Shown one piece after another: positions 44,301-50,656 of a stretch of 64,000 nt of DNA; the stretch's first letter is position 1; every line of letters starts with the position of its first letter. This DNA comes from Anaerolineales bacterium UBA2395. Lineage in GTDB: Bacteria > Chloroflexota > Anaerolineae > Anaerolineales > Villigracilaceae. The translations under genes and the position numbers were made by a program. The DNA lies in NCBI GenBank assembly GCA_002343775.1, contig DDSH01000012.1:186001-250000 (forward strand), given 5' to 3'. The notes beneath the pieces are model-generated. The model had not been told where the DNA came from and ran no database searches. It saw nothing but the letters and a program-made list of their open reading frames with translations.

Positions 44301-45753
44301 CTCTGACCGTTCTGCCAGCCCCAACCGCTCCGGTTTCACCCTGAAAATCGGTGAAGGACTTGCGGGCTGGGTGGTGAAGAACCGCGAGGCGGTGCTCATC
44401 AACGACCTGCACCTGGACCCGCGCTGGGTACGCAACCCAACCGCAGGTCAGGATCATCGCAGCGCAATCGCTGTCCCGATGATGGTCGGCGAGGATGTGA
44501 TCGGCGTGTTGATGGTCTTCCAGCGCATGGTCAGTTTTTTTAGCGCGGAAATGCTCAACCTCGTCAAAGCGATTGCCGGCCAGGTGGCGGTGGCGATCAA
44601 CAACGCACGTCTCTACGAACTGATCCGCGACCAGGCAGAACGCCTCGGCTTGATGTTGCGCAAGGAACAGGTGGAAGCCAGCCGCCAGCAATCCATCCTC
44701 GAAGCGGTGGCAGACGGCGTACTCGTAACCGGCACTGACAGCCGCATCACCTTTGTGAATTCCTCCGCCGTCCGCATCCTTGATGTGGACGAAGCGCGTC
44801 TGCTTGGTAATTCATTGGAAGGTTTTGCGGGGTTGTTTGGTAAATCGGCTGCCGCGTGGACGTCCACGATTCGCTCGTGGTCGGAGGACCCGTCCACGTA
44901 TCATTCGGGTCAGTTGTATGCCGAGCAGATCGAAATGGAAAATGGGCGTATCGTCCTTGTGCATCTCGCGCCGGTCATTCATCAGAACGATTTTCTGGGC
45001 ACGGTCTCCATCTTCCGCGATATCACCCGCGAGGTCGAAGTGGACCGCCTCAAGTCCGAATTTGTAGCGACGGTCAGCCATGAGCTGCGTACCCCGATGA
45101 CCGCCATCAAGGGCTATGTCGATATCCTGACGATGGGCGCGGCGGGTCCGCTGAACGAAAATCAGGTGCATTTTCTCGATGTGGTGCGGAACAATATCGA
45201 GCGTCTCAACATCCTGGTGAGTGATTTGCTGGATATTTCACGCATCGAATCGGGACGAGTCATCCTCGAGCAGCAGCGGATCAACCTGTACGAGATCGCT
45301 GAAGAGGTCATCGCCGACGTCCTGCGGCGCTCTCAGACTGAGAACAAACCCATGGCGCTCTCGCTCGATGCGCAGAAGAATCTTCCACCTGTGATCGGAG
45401 ACGGTGGACGTGTGCGCCAGATTCTTAGCAACCTGGTCAATAACGCCTTCAATTACACGCCCGAGAACGGCACCATCCGCGTCAACATCCATCAAATGAA
45501 TGGCGAAGTGCAGGTGGATGTGGAGGACAACGGCATCGGCGTTAGGCCGGACGATCAGGCGCGCCTCTTCGATCGCTTCTTCCGCGGGGAACACCCGCTG
45601 GTGCTGGCAATTCCCGGAACCGGTTTGGGGCTGCCCATCGTCCGCCAGCTGGTGGAGATGCACAAAGGGCGAATTTGGATGAAAAGCACGGGTGTGCCGG
45701 GTGAGGGAAGCACCTTTTCCTTTACCCTGCCGATCCAGAAGCATGGAGATTAA
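38335..45753 (+). CDS. Giant multi-GAF sensor histidine kinase
   Basis: A 2472-residue sensor kinase. It begins with one transmembrane segment (about 5-27) and a PAS-like region (about 45-140). I count about eleven consecutive GAF domains (about 150-2105), each starting with a helix such as LATEFSQGIAASLDL or LLDFSRQLSGM and ending with a variant of A-I-x-N-A-x-L-Y. A PAS domain follows (LEAVADGVLVTGTDSRITFVN), then HisKA with FVATVSHELRTP (phospho-His at about 2249), and HATPase_c with NLVNNAFNYTP, DNGIGV and GTGLGLPIV. The CheY-like gene abuts its stop and is the likely partner. Ligands of the GAF array are unknown. Confidence 0.93.
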   Translation: MFPGLGVSLFIAGLVVVALAWLTLRMLPRSRAVAQGLDSPAPMFPESTNSKDAIIILQPGGRVEYVSARARDYFNLRENESYDIERLARYVRPADDFLDLCAAPGLKRMSIGGRLVDVASFEVPGSYPMMLVSLRSKDGVSGLEQGNGASSEILQLATEFSQGIAASLDLNTTVRSILEHVSRLIPSDVLELKLWNAERQMLIPYRFQQSSSGRVVTASLSQFGSLTDQLLDRKIPFLLGNVRSELSASGELLGIQSYLGIPLTAAGTLVGTLEAGQMNSGAFGAHDLELLTLVSGQAAVAIRNAKLYEEEQKRRAELTGLANLNQALSSVRDMQDVFTRLVESVAPLFQTEIVGFMLYDEDRRVLEGKVPFHGLPPHVVEIYRASIQPGSVAENVLVAQQPIVTMNAMGDENWRALGLADVATAASLRDNALIPLLSSGRMLGFLQIGHHTQGVIAFSAEEIRLMNIVANQAAAIIENVLLVQQARSRAQRADALRRIASLASSAATLPEILKYSVQELAHLFQADTAAIFLMDENRGVLRLSPESMFGVSDEIGRDFLQIFVDDPNYRNTVSGSQKPFLSGRLSTDRRILPVYRPLVNALTIESAIVVPLVVRERSLGELMLGSYKAEHFNAYDLQVVSTAAGQIASALESASLLAQTDEALRGRVERLAAVIRATRELGSLPDVKQLLQVLNDESLHLTSADCASTLLFEQGGNSTDPRLQVAVGCARQPELTQPERAALKKGEPYIVSDFIQEGLLPPHDGSRSGMVVPIFHQSRAVGLISLHSNRSRFFTAESLELVQMLSVQAGTAIHNTQRYQTERQRSELMRRRSETLVRLTEVSYSMGHDQPLDQALQIIARGIRDASPFRVVLVSILEPDTGLLRRVSAVGVPQEMLSELFSRKQPLASVQQLMRSEFKISHSYFIPANQTPVFPPDMHSITLMDVTAPVVKTANMWDANDFFIIPLENAEGQVVGLVSLDDPSNGLRPDVATIESVEVFASQAALLISNTMRQGELRSRIDSLSSALERQQKLLNITQNDLPVLLRKDLEQTISLHNLDRRAQRVRAGLAITESVSRQLDAASALSALGRETLTQLGMSVALVAENTPEGPHLQHVMGSLPRSTNVEALFGQRNPLRACLQNGTPILIPNLDENDEWRDATLLTSLRAKGVICLPILVENRPVAAMLATSPEPMPNFTDEDIQVYTQISQQTSLILQNISLLNQTRRRLDEVNLLLDFSRQLSGMDSDAIVKSLLDSARRVIQHAHAGVVLLWNAKTEMLSPRAVSGYADNDSMQYINYRPGEALPGNTFLNRKSRRVDEINFARDYNLGADNLALYRQATGGRVPVSCLLVPIISADQNLGLLVLDNFNTTSAFRPEDETLLISLSQQVALSLDNLRLVQATQERAGQLQALNDASVSLTSSLSSDQLIGSLLDQLKPILPFDTATLWLREKDRLTVASTRGFSDVEQRLGLSVAVTDSALFKEMAQSAQPILVKDVREDPRFPPVEAPRLSWLGIPLISKGELVGAIAVEKWQANYYTREQIQVGLTFASQSAVSLDNSRLYEDSVKRATELDQRSQRLTTVNRFTSALTRSLDTDQILNLTAEELLKGLNARRVSVVTFERGQAYWKIATPRIRAKLPRLLPDAPIFSRLRESLGIFNTDDVRSEPDLASIIDMLGESATALLILPIVSGQTLTALLLAQMSGDARFGINELEVARTITNQATIAMENARLYQSSVRTAERFEVLNETSSLVSASLNPEEVYISVHKAAERLMPLDSFAITLLDQETNEIDPVYLFDKGKRVFAQRVPFGKGLSSEVIRTGQPVLASSSEQADRLGTVRAGDDTEETESIVAVPMIVGAKVLGMLSAQSYQPGVYSEEDMQILGTLANQAIVAIQNGRLFEETQTLASELEARVVERTAQLQREQQNTETLLRILTEVSSSLDLDRTLNRTLSLLNDTLGAEQGTILLVNPEDNLLHYRAGYGYLSDRSASPNRSGFTLKIGEGLAGWVVKNREAVLINDLHLDPRWVRNPTAGQDHRSAIAVPMMVGEDVIGVLMVFQRMVSFFSAEMLNLVKAIAGQVAVAINNARLYELIRDQAERLGLMLRKEQVEASRQQSILEAVADGVLVTGTDSRITFVNSSAVRILDVDEARLLGNSLEGFAGLFGKSAAAWTSTIRSWSEDPSTYHSGQLYAEQIEMENGRIVLVHLAPVIHQNDFLGTVSIFRDITREVEVDRLKSEFVATVSHELRTPMTAIKGYVDILTMGAAGPLNENQVHFLDVVRNNIERLNILVSDLLDISRIESGRVILEQQRINLYEIAEEVIADVLRRSQTENKPMALSLDAQKNLPPVIGDGGRVRQILSNLVNNAFNYTPENGTIRVNIHQMNGEVQVDVEDNGIGVRPDDQARLFDRFFRGEHPLVLAIPGTGLGLPIVRQLVEMHKGRIWMKSTGVPGEGSTFSFTLPIQKHGD

Positions 45754-46128
45754 ATGGCAAGAATCTTGATCGCAGAAGACGAACCCGATATTCGTGAACT
45801 GGTCGCCTTCACCCTGCGGTTTGCAGGGCATGAAGTCGTTGCAACCTCGAACGGCGAGGAGGCGCTTCAACAAGCGAATCAGGTCGTCCCCGACCTGATC
45901 CTCATGGACGTGCGCATGCCGAAGATGACAGGCTACGACGCCTGCCGCGCCATGAAAAACGACCCCAACCTGAAAGACATTCCTGTTGTTTTTCTCTCTG
46001 CCAAAGGGCAGGATGCTGAAATACAGACCGGCTTGGACGCAGGCGCCGAAGAATACCTGCTCAAACCCTTCGCGCCAGACCAGCTCGTGGAGCGCGTCCG
46101 TGCCATTCTTGGAAAGTTTGGAAAATAA
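45754..46128 (+). CDS. CheY-like single-domain response regulator
   Basis: A 124-residue receiver with no output domain. It has EDEPD at 8-12, phosphoacceptor Asp 52 in LILMDVRMPKMTG, Ser in VVFLSAKGQD and Lys in EYLLKPFAPDQL. The ATG is the base after the kinase stop, so it is almost certainly its phosphorylation partner, relaying by protein contact rather than DNA binding. Confidence 0.95.
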   Translation: MARILIAEDEPDIRELVAFTLRFAGHEVVATSNGEEALQQANQVVPDLILMDVRMPKMTGYDACRAMKNDPNLKDIPVVFLSAKGQDAEIQTGLDAGAEEYLLKPFAPDQLVERVRAILGKFGK

Positions 46129-46134
46129 CCTTCG

Positions 46135-46926
46135 ATGAGTGCGATCATTCTTGACGGCGCGATGGTGCATTATGAAGCGTTGGGACGCGGGCGTCCCATC
46201 ATCTTCCTGCACGGCTGGGTCGGCTCATGGCGGTATTGGATCAACGCCATGCAAGCCACCTCCACATCGTTCCGCGCCTACGCGCTCGACCTCTTTGGCT
46301 TTGGCGATACCAGCCGCGAGCCCATGCACTATTCGCTCGACAAACAAGCCGACCTGCTCAACCGCTTCCTTGAAGAGATGGGCATCGGCAAGGTTGCCAT
46401 CGTCGGACACGACCTGGGAGCACTGGTCGGTTTCTCCTTCCTCAAACGCTGGCATGGCAGTGTCGAACGCATGATGGTCGTCAACTGCCCGATGGAATAC
46501 GAAGCCATTACTGCGCGTATGCGAACCGCCCCCGCCACCGAACTTGCCGAATGGTTGACCTCTCGCAATTCCGAGTCGATGGCTGCCCTGGCAGACGCTT
46601 CAAAAGTGGACCCGAAAGCGGTTGCCGCCTCTCTGGAGAGTTTACAAGCCGACAACTTGTTCCCCAGCGTCCGCAACCTTGGCGTACCCTGTCTTTTCGT
46701 GTATGGCTCCAACACCCCCGCTGTCACTCTTCCTTCGCAAGAGCGCGTGGATTCCCTGCCCATGCATATGCACCAGATCAACCTGGAAGGCGTGGGACAC
46801 TTCCCCATGCTCGACAACCCCCAGCAGTTCAACCGCCTCCTCACCGACTTCCTCGCCTTGCCGCCCATTACGAACTTGAGTGAGGAATTGCAACTGAAAG
46901 AAGAGTGGAAACGCCGCGTTCGTTAA
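46135..46926 (+). CDS. Alpha/beta hydrolase, Asp nucleophile
   Basis: A 263-residue hydrolase paralogous to the one at 33526 (both read VHYE-x2-GRGRP-x2-LHGW-x-GSW near the start). The nucleophile elbow is GHDLGA with Asp at residue 93, the form used by epoxide hydrolases and haloalkane dehalogenases, and His lies in VGHFPM. It closes the operon and is followed by a terminator. The true substrate, epoxide, halide or ester, is unknown. Confidence 0.85.
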   Translation: MSAIILDGAMVHYEALGRGRPIIFLHGWVGSWRYWINAMQATSTSFRAYALDLFGFGDTSREPMHYSLDKQADLLNRFLEEMGIGKVAIVGHDLGALVGFSFLKRWHGSVERMMVVNCPMEYEAITARMRTAPATELAEWLTSRNSESMAALADASKVDPKAVAASLESLQADNLFPSVRNLGVPCLFVYGSNTPAVTLPSQERVDSLPMHMHQINLEGVGHFPMLDNPQQFNRLLTDFLALPPITNLSEELQLKEEWKRRVR

Positions 46927-46928
46927 AA

Positions 46929-46960
46929 TGCCGTGAGAAAAACCTCACGGCGTTTTTTTT
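46929..46960 (+). terminator. Terminator of the signalling operon
   Basis: GCCGTGAG and CTCACGGC pair around AAAAAC, followed by GTTTTTTTT. Confidence 0.92.
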
Positions 46961-46963
46961 GAC

Positions 46964-46992
46964 TTGACACAAGCAAGACACCGTCCTATACT
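46964..46992 (+). promoter_or_regulatory. Promoter of the thiamine operon
   Basis: TTGACA (46964-46969) and TATACT (46987-46992) are separated by 17 nt. The predicted start near 46999 falls directly before the TPP aptamer P1 helix. Confidence 0.88.
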
Positions 46993-47003
46993 CGTCATTA
47001 ACA

Positions 47004-47100
47004 ATTGAACGGAGAGCCTTTACGAAAGGCTGAGAGGAGCGTGAACGCGCTCGATCCGCATCACCTGATCTGGTTAATACCAGCGGAGGGATTTCTCAAT
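47004..47100 (+). ncRNA. TPP riboswitch (thi box)
   Basis: Conserved segments are present in order: ACGGAGAGCC, GGCTGAGAGGA, CACCTGATCTGGTTAATACC and AGCGGAGGGA. P1 can be closed by ATTGA (47004-47008) with TCAAT (47096-47100). It precedes thiamine pyrophosphokinase and transporter genes, as expected. Confidence 0.96.
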
Positions 47101-47109
47101 ACACCTGCC

Positions 47110-47143
47110 AACATCCTCCGCTGTCATGAGGATGTTTTTGTTT
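47110..47143 (+). terminator. Riboswitch-controlled terminator
   Basis: AACATCCTC (47110-47118) pairs with GAGGATGTT (47128-47136) and is followed by TTTGTTT. The aptamer segment CAGCGGAGG (47081-47089) is perfectly complementary to CCTCCGCTG (47115-47123), giving an antiterminator that excludes both the aptamer 3' side and the terminator. This is transcription-termination control: TPP binding would free the terminator. Confidence 0.9.
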
Positions 47144-47144
47144 A

Positions 47145-47179
47145 AACTTTGTGTACCTTCGTGACCCTTTGTGGTGAAA
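47145..47179. repeat. Dispersed CTTTGTG/CTTCGTG repeat
   Basis: ACTTTGTGTACCTTCGTGAC then CCTTTGTGGTGAAAC lies directly before the thiN ATG, replacing a normal ribosome binding site. A reversed relative (AACCGCAAAGTGCGCTAAGG) lies at 58092-58120. Sequences of this wording are common spacer repeats in many environmental bacterial genomes. Confidence 0.6.
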
Positions 47180-47180
47180 C

Positions 47181-47813
47181 ATGAGAATCATCATCTTTGC
47201 CAACGGCAACCTGCCATACCCAGAAAGAGCCCGTACCCTCATCCATCCCGATGACTTCATCCTCTGCGCCGATGGCGGCACACGTCACGCCCTCGCACTG
47301 GGACTGAACCCTAACGTCATCGTCGGCGACATGGACTCATTGCCTGAGAACTTTTCACCTTCAACCTTCAACGGCAAAATCGTCCTTTTCCCAAAAGACA
47401 AGAACGAAACCGACCTCGAACTCGCCATCAACCATGCTCTCACTCTCAACCCAAGCCAGATCCTCATCCTCGCTGCCCTCGGCGGTCGCATGGACCAAAC
47501 CCTCGCCAACATTGCTTTACTTTCAAACCTTCAACTTGCAACCTGCGACATTCGACTCGCTGACGGCGTGGAAGAAATTTTCTTTTGCAGAGACCAAGCC
47601 AAAGTCGAAGGAAGAAGCGGCGATATCGTCTCGCTCATCCCCTGGCAGGGCGAAGTGACCGGCGTCTTCACCGAAAACCTGCGCTGGCATCTTCATCACG
47701 AAACGCTCTACCCCGAGAAGACCCGCGGCATCAGCAACGAAATGACGGCTGATGTTGCCACGGTTTCAATTAAGAGCGGCTTGCTGCTCATCACTCACAT
47801 TACTGGTAACTGA
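47181..47813 (+). CDS. thiN: Thiamine pyrophosphokinase
   Basis: Converts thiamine to thiamine diphosphate. The 210-residue product starts IIIFANGNLPYPE and has ILCADGGTRHAL, NVIVGDMDSLP, the conserved KDKNETDLELAINHAL and LAALGGRMDQTLANIALL, all ThiN signatures. Two coding stretches, near 47356-47382 and 47517-47553, are written in the CTTCAAC repeat vocabulary. First gene after the TPP riboswitch, so it is expected to be repressed when TPP is plentiful. Confidence 0.95.
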   Translation: MRIIIFANGNLPYPERARTLIHPDDFILCADGGTRHALALGLNPNVIVGDMDSLPENFSPSTFNGKIVLFPKDKNETDLELAINHALTLNPSQILILAALGGRMDQTLANIALLSNLQLATCDIRLADGVEEIFFCRDQAKVEGRSGDIVSLIPWQGEVTGVFTENLRWHLHHETLYPEKTRGISNEMTADVATVSIKSGLLLITHITGN

Positions 47814-47839
47814 ACACTGGTTACTAAAAAGGAACACCC

Positions 47840-48871
47840 ATGAAAAAACTTAACCTCCTTCTTTCCTCTTTCCTCTTTGTTTTGGCTGCCTGCGCTCCCA
47901 AAGGACCTGCCACTCTTACCGTCATGACCCACGACTCGTTTGCGATCAGCGAAGATGTTGTAACCGCTTTTGAGCAAGAGAACAATGTTGATGTTGTTTT
48001 TCTGGCGAGCGGTGACACGGGCACCATGCTCAACAAAGCCATCCTAGCCAAAGACGCCCCGCTTGCGGACGTGATGTTCGGCGTGGATAACACCTTCCTC
48101 TCGCGCGCCCTCGAAGCAGACATCTTCGATGCGTATCAATCGCCCGCATTGAGTGACGTGCCTGCCGAGTTCGTGCTTGATTCTTCTTATCGCGCCCTGC
48201 CTGTGGACTATGGCGATGTGTGTATCAACTACGATAAAAAATATTTTGAAGAGAATGATTTAGCTATGCCTGCTTCGTTCGAAGACTTGGCGAAGCCCGA
48301 ATACAACGGCTTGCTCGTGGTGCAAAACCCCGCCACCTCTTCGCCCGGCTTGGCGTTCATGCTTGCTACTCGTGCATATTTTGGTGATGGCTTCCTCGAT
48401 TACTGGCAGAGCCTCAAGGAAAATGGGGTGGTGGTGGTCGATGGTTGGGAGACGGCTTACTACACCAACTTCTCCGCTTCCTCCGGGCAGGGACCGCAGC
48501 CGATGGTCGTCTCCTACGCCTCCAGCCCCGCCGCGGAAGTGTTCTTCGCCTCCGAACCGCCCGCTGATGCTCCGACTGCTTCCATCGTTGCTTCGGGCAT
48601 GTGCTTCCGTCAGATCGAATTCGTGGGCATCCTCAAAAACGGACAGAACCGCGACCTTGCCGAAAAATTTGTGGACTTCATGCTGAGCAAGCAATTCCAA
48701 GAAGACATGCCGCTCAATATGTTCGTCTACCCCGTGAACCAGTCCGCGCAACTGCCGGAGGTGTTCACGCAGTACGCCCAAGTCGCTGAACAACCTGCGA
48801 ATATTTCCTACGATGATATCGCCTCCAACCGCGATGCATGGATCGAATCGTGGAATGAAGTGATGAAGTAG
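47840..48871 (+). CDS. thiB: Thiamine ABC transporter substrate-binding protein
   Basis: Lipoprotein receptor for thiamine or a derivative. Lipobox LAAC with Cys at about 18 is followed by the family start TLTVMTHDSFAISEDVVTAFEQE. Other ThiB-like segments are LADVMFGVDNTFL, PVDYGDVCINYD and MPLNMFVYPVN. Length is 343. AAAAAGGAACACCC precedes the ATG. The TPP riboswitch and thiN support thiamine rather than iron as substrate, which the ThiB/Fbp fold alone would not. Confidence 0.92.
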   Translation: MKKLNLLLSSFLFVLAACAPKGPATLTVMTHDSFAISEDVVTAFEQENNVDVVFLASGDTGTMLNKAILAKDAPLADVMFGVDNTFLSRALEADIFDAYQSPALSDVPAEFVLDSSYRALPVDYGDVCINYDKKYFEENDLAMPASFEDLAKPEYNGLLVVQNPATSSPGLAFMLATRAYFGDGFLDYWQSLKENGVVVVDGWETAYYTNFSASSGQGPQPMVVSYASSPAAEVFFASEPPADAPTASIVASGMCFRQIEFVGILKNGQNRDLAEKFVDFMLSKQFQEDMPLNMFVYPVNQSAQLPEVFTQYAQVAEQPANISYDDIASNRDAWIESWNEVMK

Positions 48872-48881
48872 GAGAATAATT

Positions 48882-48949
48882 CACCACAGATGAACACGGA
48901 TAAATGCGGATAATAAAACCTCCAATTCATCTGTGTTTATCTGTGGTTG
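48882..48949. repeat. Inverted pair of ACCACAGATGAACACGG repeats
   Basis: TCACCACAGATGAACACGGA is faced by its reverse form ATCTGTGTTTATCTGTGGTT, with AAAACCTCC between them. It fills the thiB-thiP spacer and leaves no visible ribosome binding site for thiP. This wording is a known-looking widespread spacer repeat; here it could form a long hairpin and lower expression of the downstream genes. Confidence 0.7.
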
Positions 48950-48958
48950 ATATTTCGA

Positions 48959-50656
48959 ATGAATCTTTCACCAGCACTTTCCACTAAAACACGTTCATAC
49001 CTATCTGCCAATTCGCGGATTCTGTTTTGGATTCCGACCCTTCTATTTCTGTTTTCTTTTTTCTTCTTTCCTCTTTTCAAAATCCTCGCCCTTACCTTCA
49101 ATTTCGAAACCCTCGCTGACTTCGACAATCTCCTCGTCGCTCGCGACTCGTTACTCTTCACCTTTTACCAAGCCGCCCTCTCCACCCTCCTCACCTTCGC
49201 TCTCGGACTCCCCGCTGCCATTCTCTTTGCAAAATTCAACTTTCCCGGCAAGTCTCTGCTGCGCGCCCTCACCGCCGTCCCTTTCATGCTGCCGACGGTT
49301 GTCGTTGCTGCTGCCTTTAATTCCCTGCTTGGAGAGCGCGGACTATTCGCTACAACTTTCGACCTTCTACTTTCGACGTTTGACCTTCAACCTTCAACCT
49401 TCAACTTCATCCTTATCCTCATCGCCCACACCTTCTACAACACCTCCATCGTCATCCGCATCGTCGGCAACGCCATTTCACGACTCGACCCCAAACTCGA
49501 ATCTTCTGCCCGTGTTCTCGGTGCGGATACGTTCCACGTGTGGAAAGATGTCATCCTTCCGATCCTGCGTCCCTCGCTTCTCGCCGCTGCTTTGCTCGTC
49601 TTTATGTTTGACTTCACCAGTTTCGGCGTCATCCTTCTGTTGGGCGGATCACAATTCGCCACCCTCGAAGTGGAGATCTACATCCGCGCCCTGCAACTGC
49701 CCAACCTCAATCTCGCGGCTCTTTTATCCGTCATCCAACTAATCTTCACCCTCGTTTTTTCCATTCTTTACTCACGAACCATCAACCAAGTCAGCACCCA
49801 AACCGCCCCACGCTTCTCCGCTTCTCGTCCACCAAAGACTCTCCGCGAACGCCTCTTTGTTTTCACTGGTTACTGGATACTGCTTACTTTCTTTCTACTG
49901 CCCTTACTCTCCCTCCCCATCCGCTCCTTCACCCGCCTCGAAGCTGACCGTGGACAACGCACCGAAGTTCAATACGGCTTCACCACTGACTACTACGAAG
50001 AACTTTTCATCAACCGACGCGGCTCGTTGTTCTACGTCCCGCCAGTGCAAGCTGCCCTCAACTCGTTGGGTTTTGCAGGTATCACCGTCATCCTTTCGTT
50101 AGCGCTCGGTTATCCCGCCGCGTATGCGCTTGCCAAACCGACTCGTCTCGAAAAGTTTCTCGATCCTTTCCTCATGCTTCCACTCGGCGCCTCCGCCGTG
50201 ATGATGGGACTTGGCTTCATTCTCTCCTTCGGGCGGCTTATCGCTTCGCCATTTTTTATTCCCATTGCGCACACACTTATCGCACTTCCCTTCGTCATTC
50301 GTACATTGCAACCTGCGCTTGCGTCTATTCCCGAAAGACTACGTCAAGCCGCATCCACACTTGGTGCATCCCCTCTGCGCGTTTGGCAAGCCGTAGACTT
50401 CCCCATCCTCTCGCGTGCCACGCTTAGCGCCGCTACCTTCGCCTTTACCGTCTCGCTTGGCGAATTCGGCGCGACCTTGCTCATCACCCGCCCCGAATAT
50501 CCCACCATCCCCATCGCCATCTCGCGCTTCCTCTCGCAGCCCGGCGGTCTCAACTACGGTCAAGCCATGGCAATGGCAACCGTCCTCATGCTGCTCACCA
50601 CGCTCAGCATTTTGCTCATCGAAAAATTGCGTTTCAACAACGCCGGAGAACTCTAA
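48959..50656 (+). CDS. thiP: Thiamine ABC transporter permease, fused two-half type
   Basis: A 565-residue permease with about twelve transmembrane helices, made of two binding-protein-dependent permease halves (ThiP/FbpB type). Each half has an EAA-type coupling loop: LESSARVLGADTFHVWKDVILP and LRQAASTLGASPLRVWQAVDFP. Around residues 130-152 the first half contains TTFDLLLSTFDLQPSTF, encoded by CTTCAACCTT repeats, where relatives have a shorter loop. ATG 48959 is chosen; there is no clear ribosome binding site. It overlaps thiQ by one base. Confidence 0.9.
   Translation: MNLSPALSTKTRSYLSANSRILFWIPTLLFLFSFFFFPLFKILALTFNFETLADFDNLLVARDSLLFTFYQAALSTLLTFALGLPAAILFAKFNFPGKSLLRALTAVPFMLPTVVVAAAFNSLLGERGLFATTFDLLLSTFDLQPSTFNFILILIAHTFYNTSIVIRIVGNAISRLDPKLESSARVLGADTFHVWKDVILPILRPSLLAAALLVFMFDFTSFGVILLLGGSQFATLEVEIYIRALQLPNLNLAALLSVIQLIFTLVFSILYSRTINQVSTQTAPRFSASRPPKTLRERLFVFTGYWILLTFFLLPLLSLPIRSFTRLEADRGQRTEVQYGFTTDYYEELFINRRGSLFYVPPVQAALNSLGFAGITVILSLALGYPAAYALAKPTRLEKFLDPFLMLPLGASAVMMGLGFILSFGRLIASPFFIPIAHTLIALPFVIRTLQPALASIPERLRQAASTLGASPLRVWQAVDFPILSRATLSAATFAFTVSLGEFGATLLITRPEYPTIPIAISRFLSQPGGLNYGQAMAMATVLMLLTTLSILLIEKLRFNNAGEL
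49355..49410 (+). repeat. CTTCAACC-type repeat inside thiP
   Basis: GACCTTCAACCTTCAACCTT with related CGACCTTCTACTTTCGACG upstream lies in frame within thiP. The same unit forms the nuoL-nuoM spacer repeat and part of the 58196-58225 spacer. Confidence 0.65.

Noticed and set aside
43369..44691. 440-codon minus-strand open frame inside the giant kinase gene
   Set aside because: It is antisense to clear GAF domains, has shadow-like composition rich in His and Arg, and no start signals.
49355..49410. CRISPR-like short repetition (CTTCAACCTTCAACCTT)
   Set aside because: Units are only 7-8 nt, contiguous without spacers, and translated in frame; there are no cas genes.
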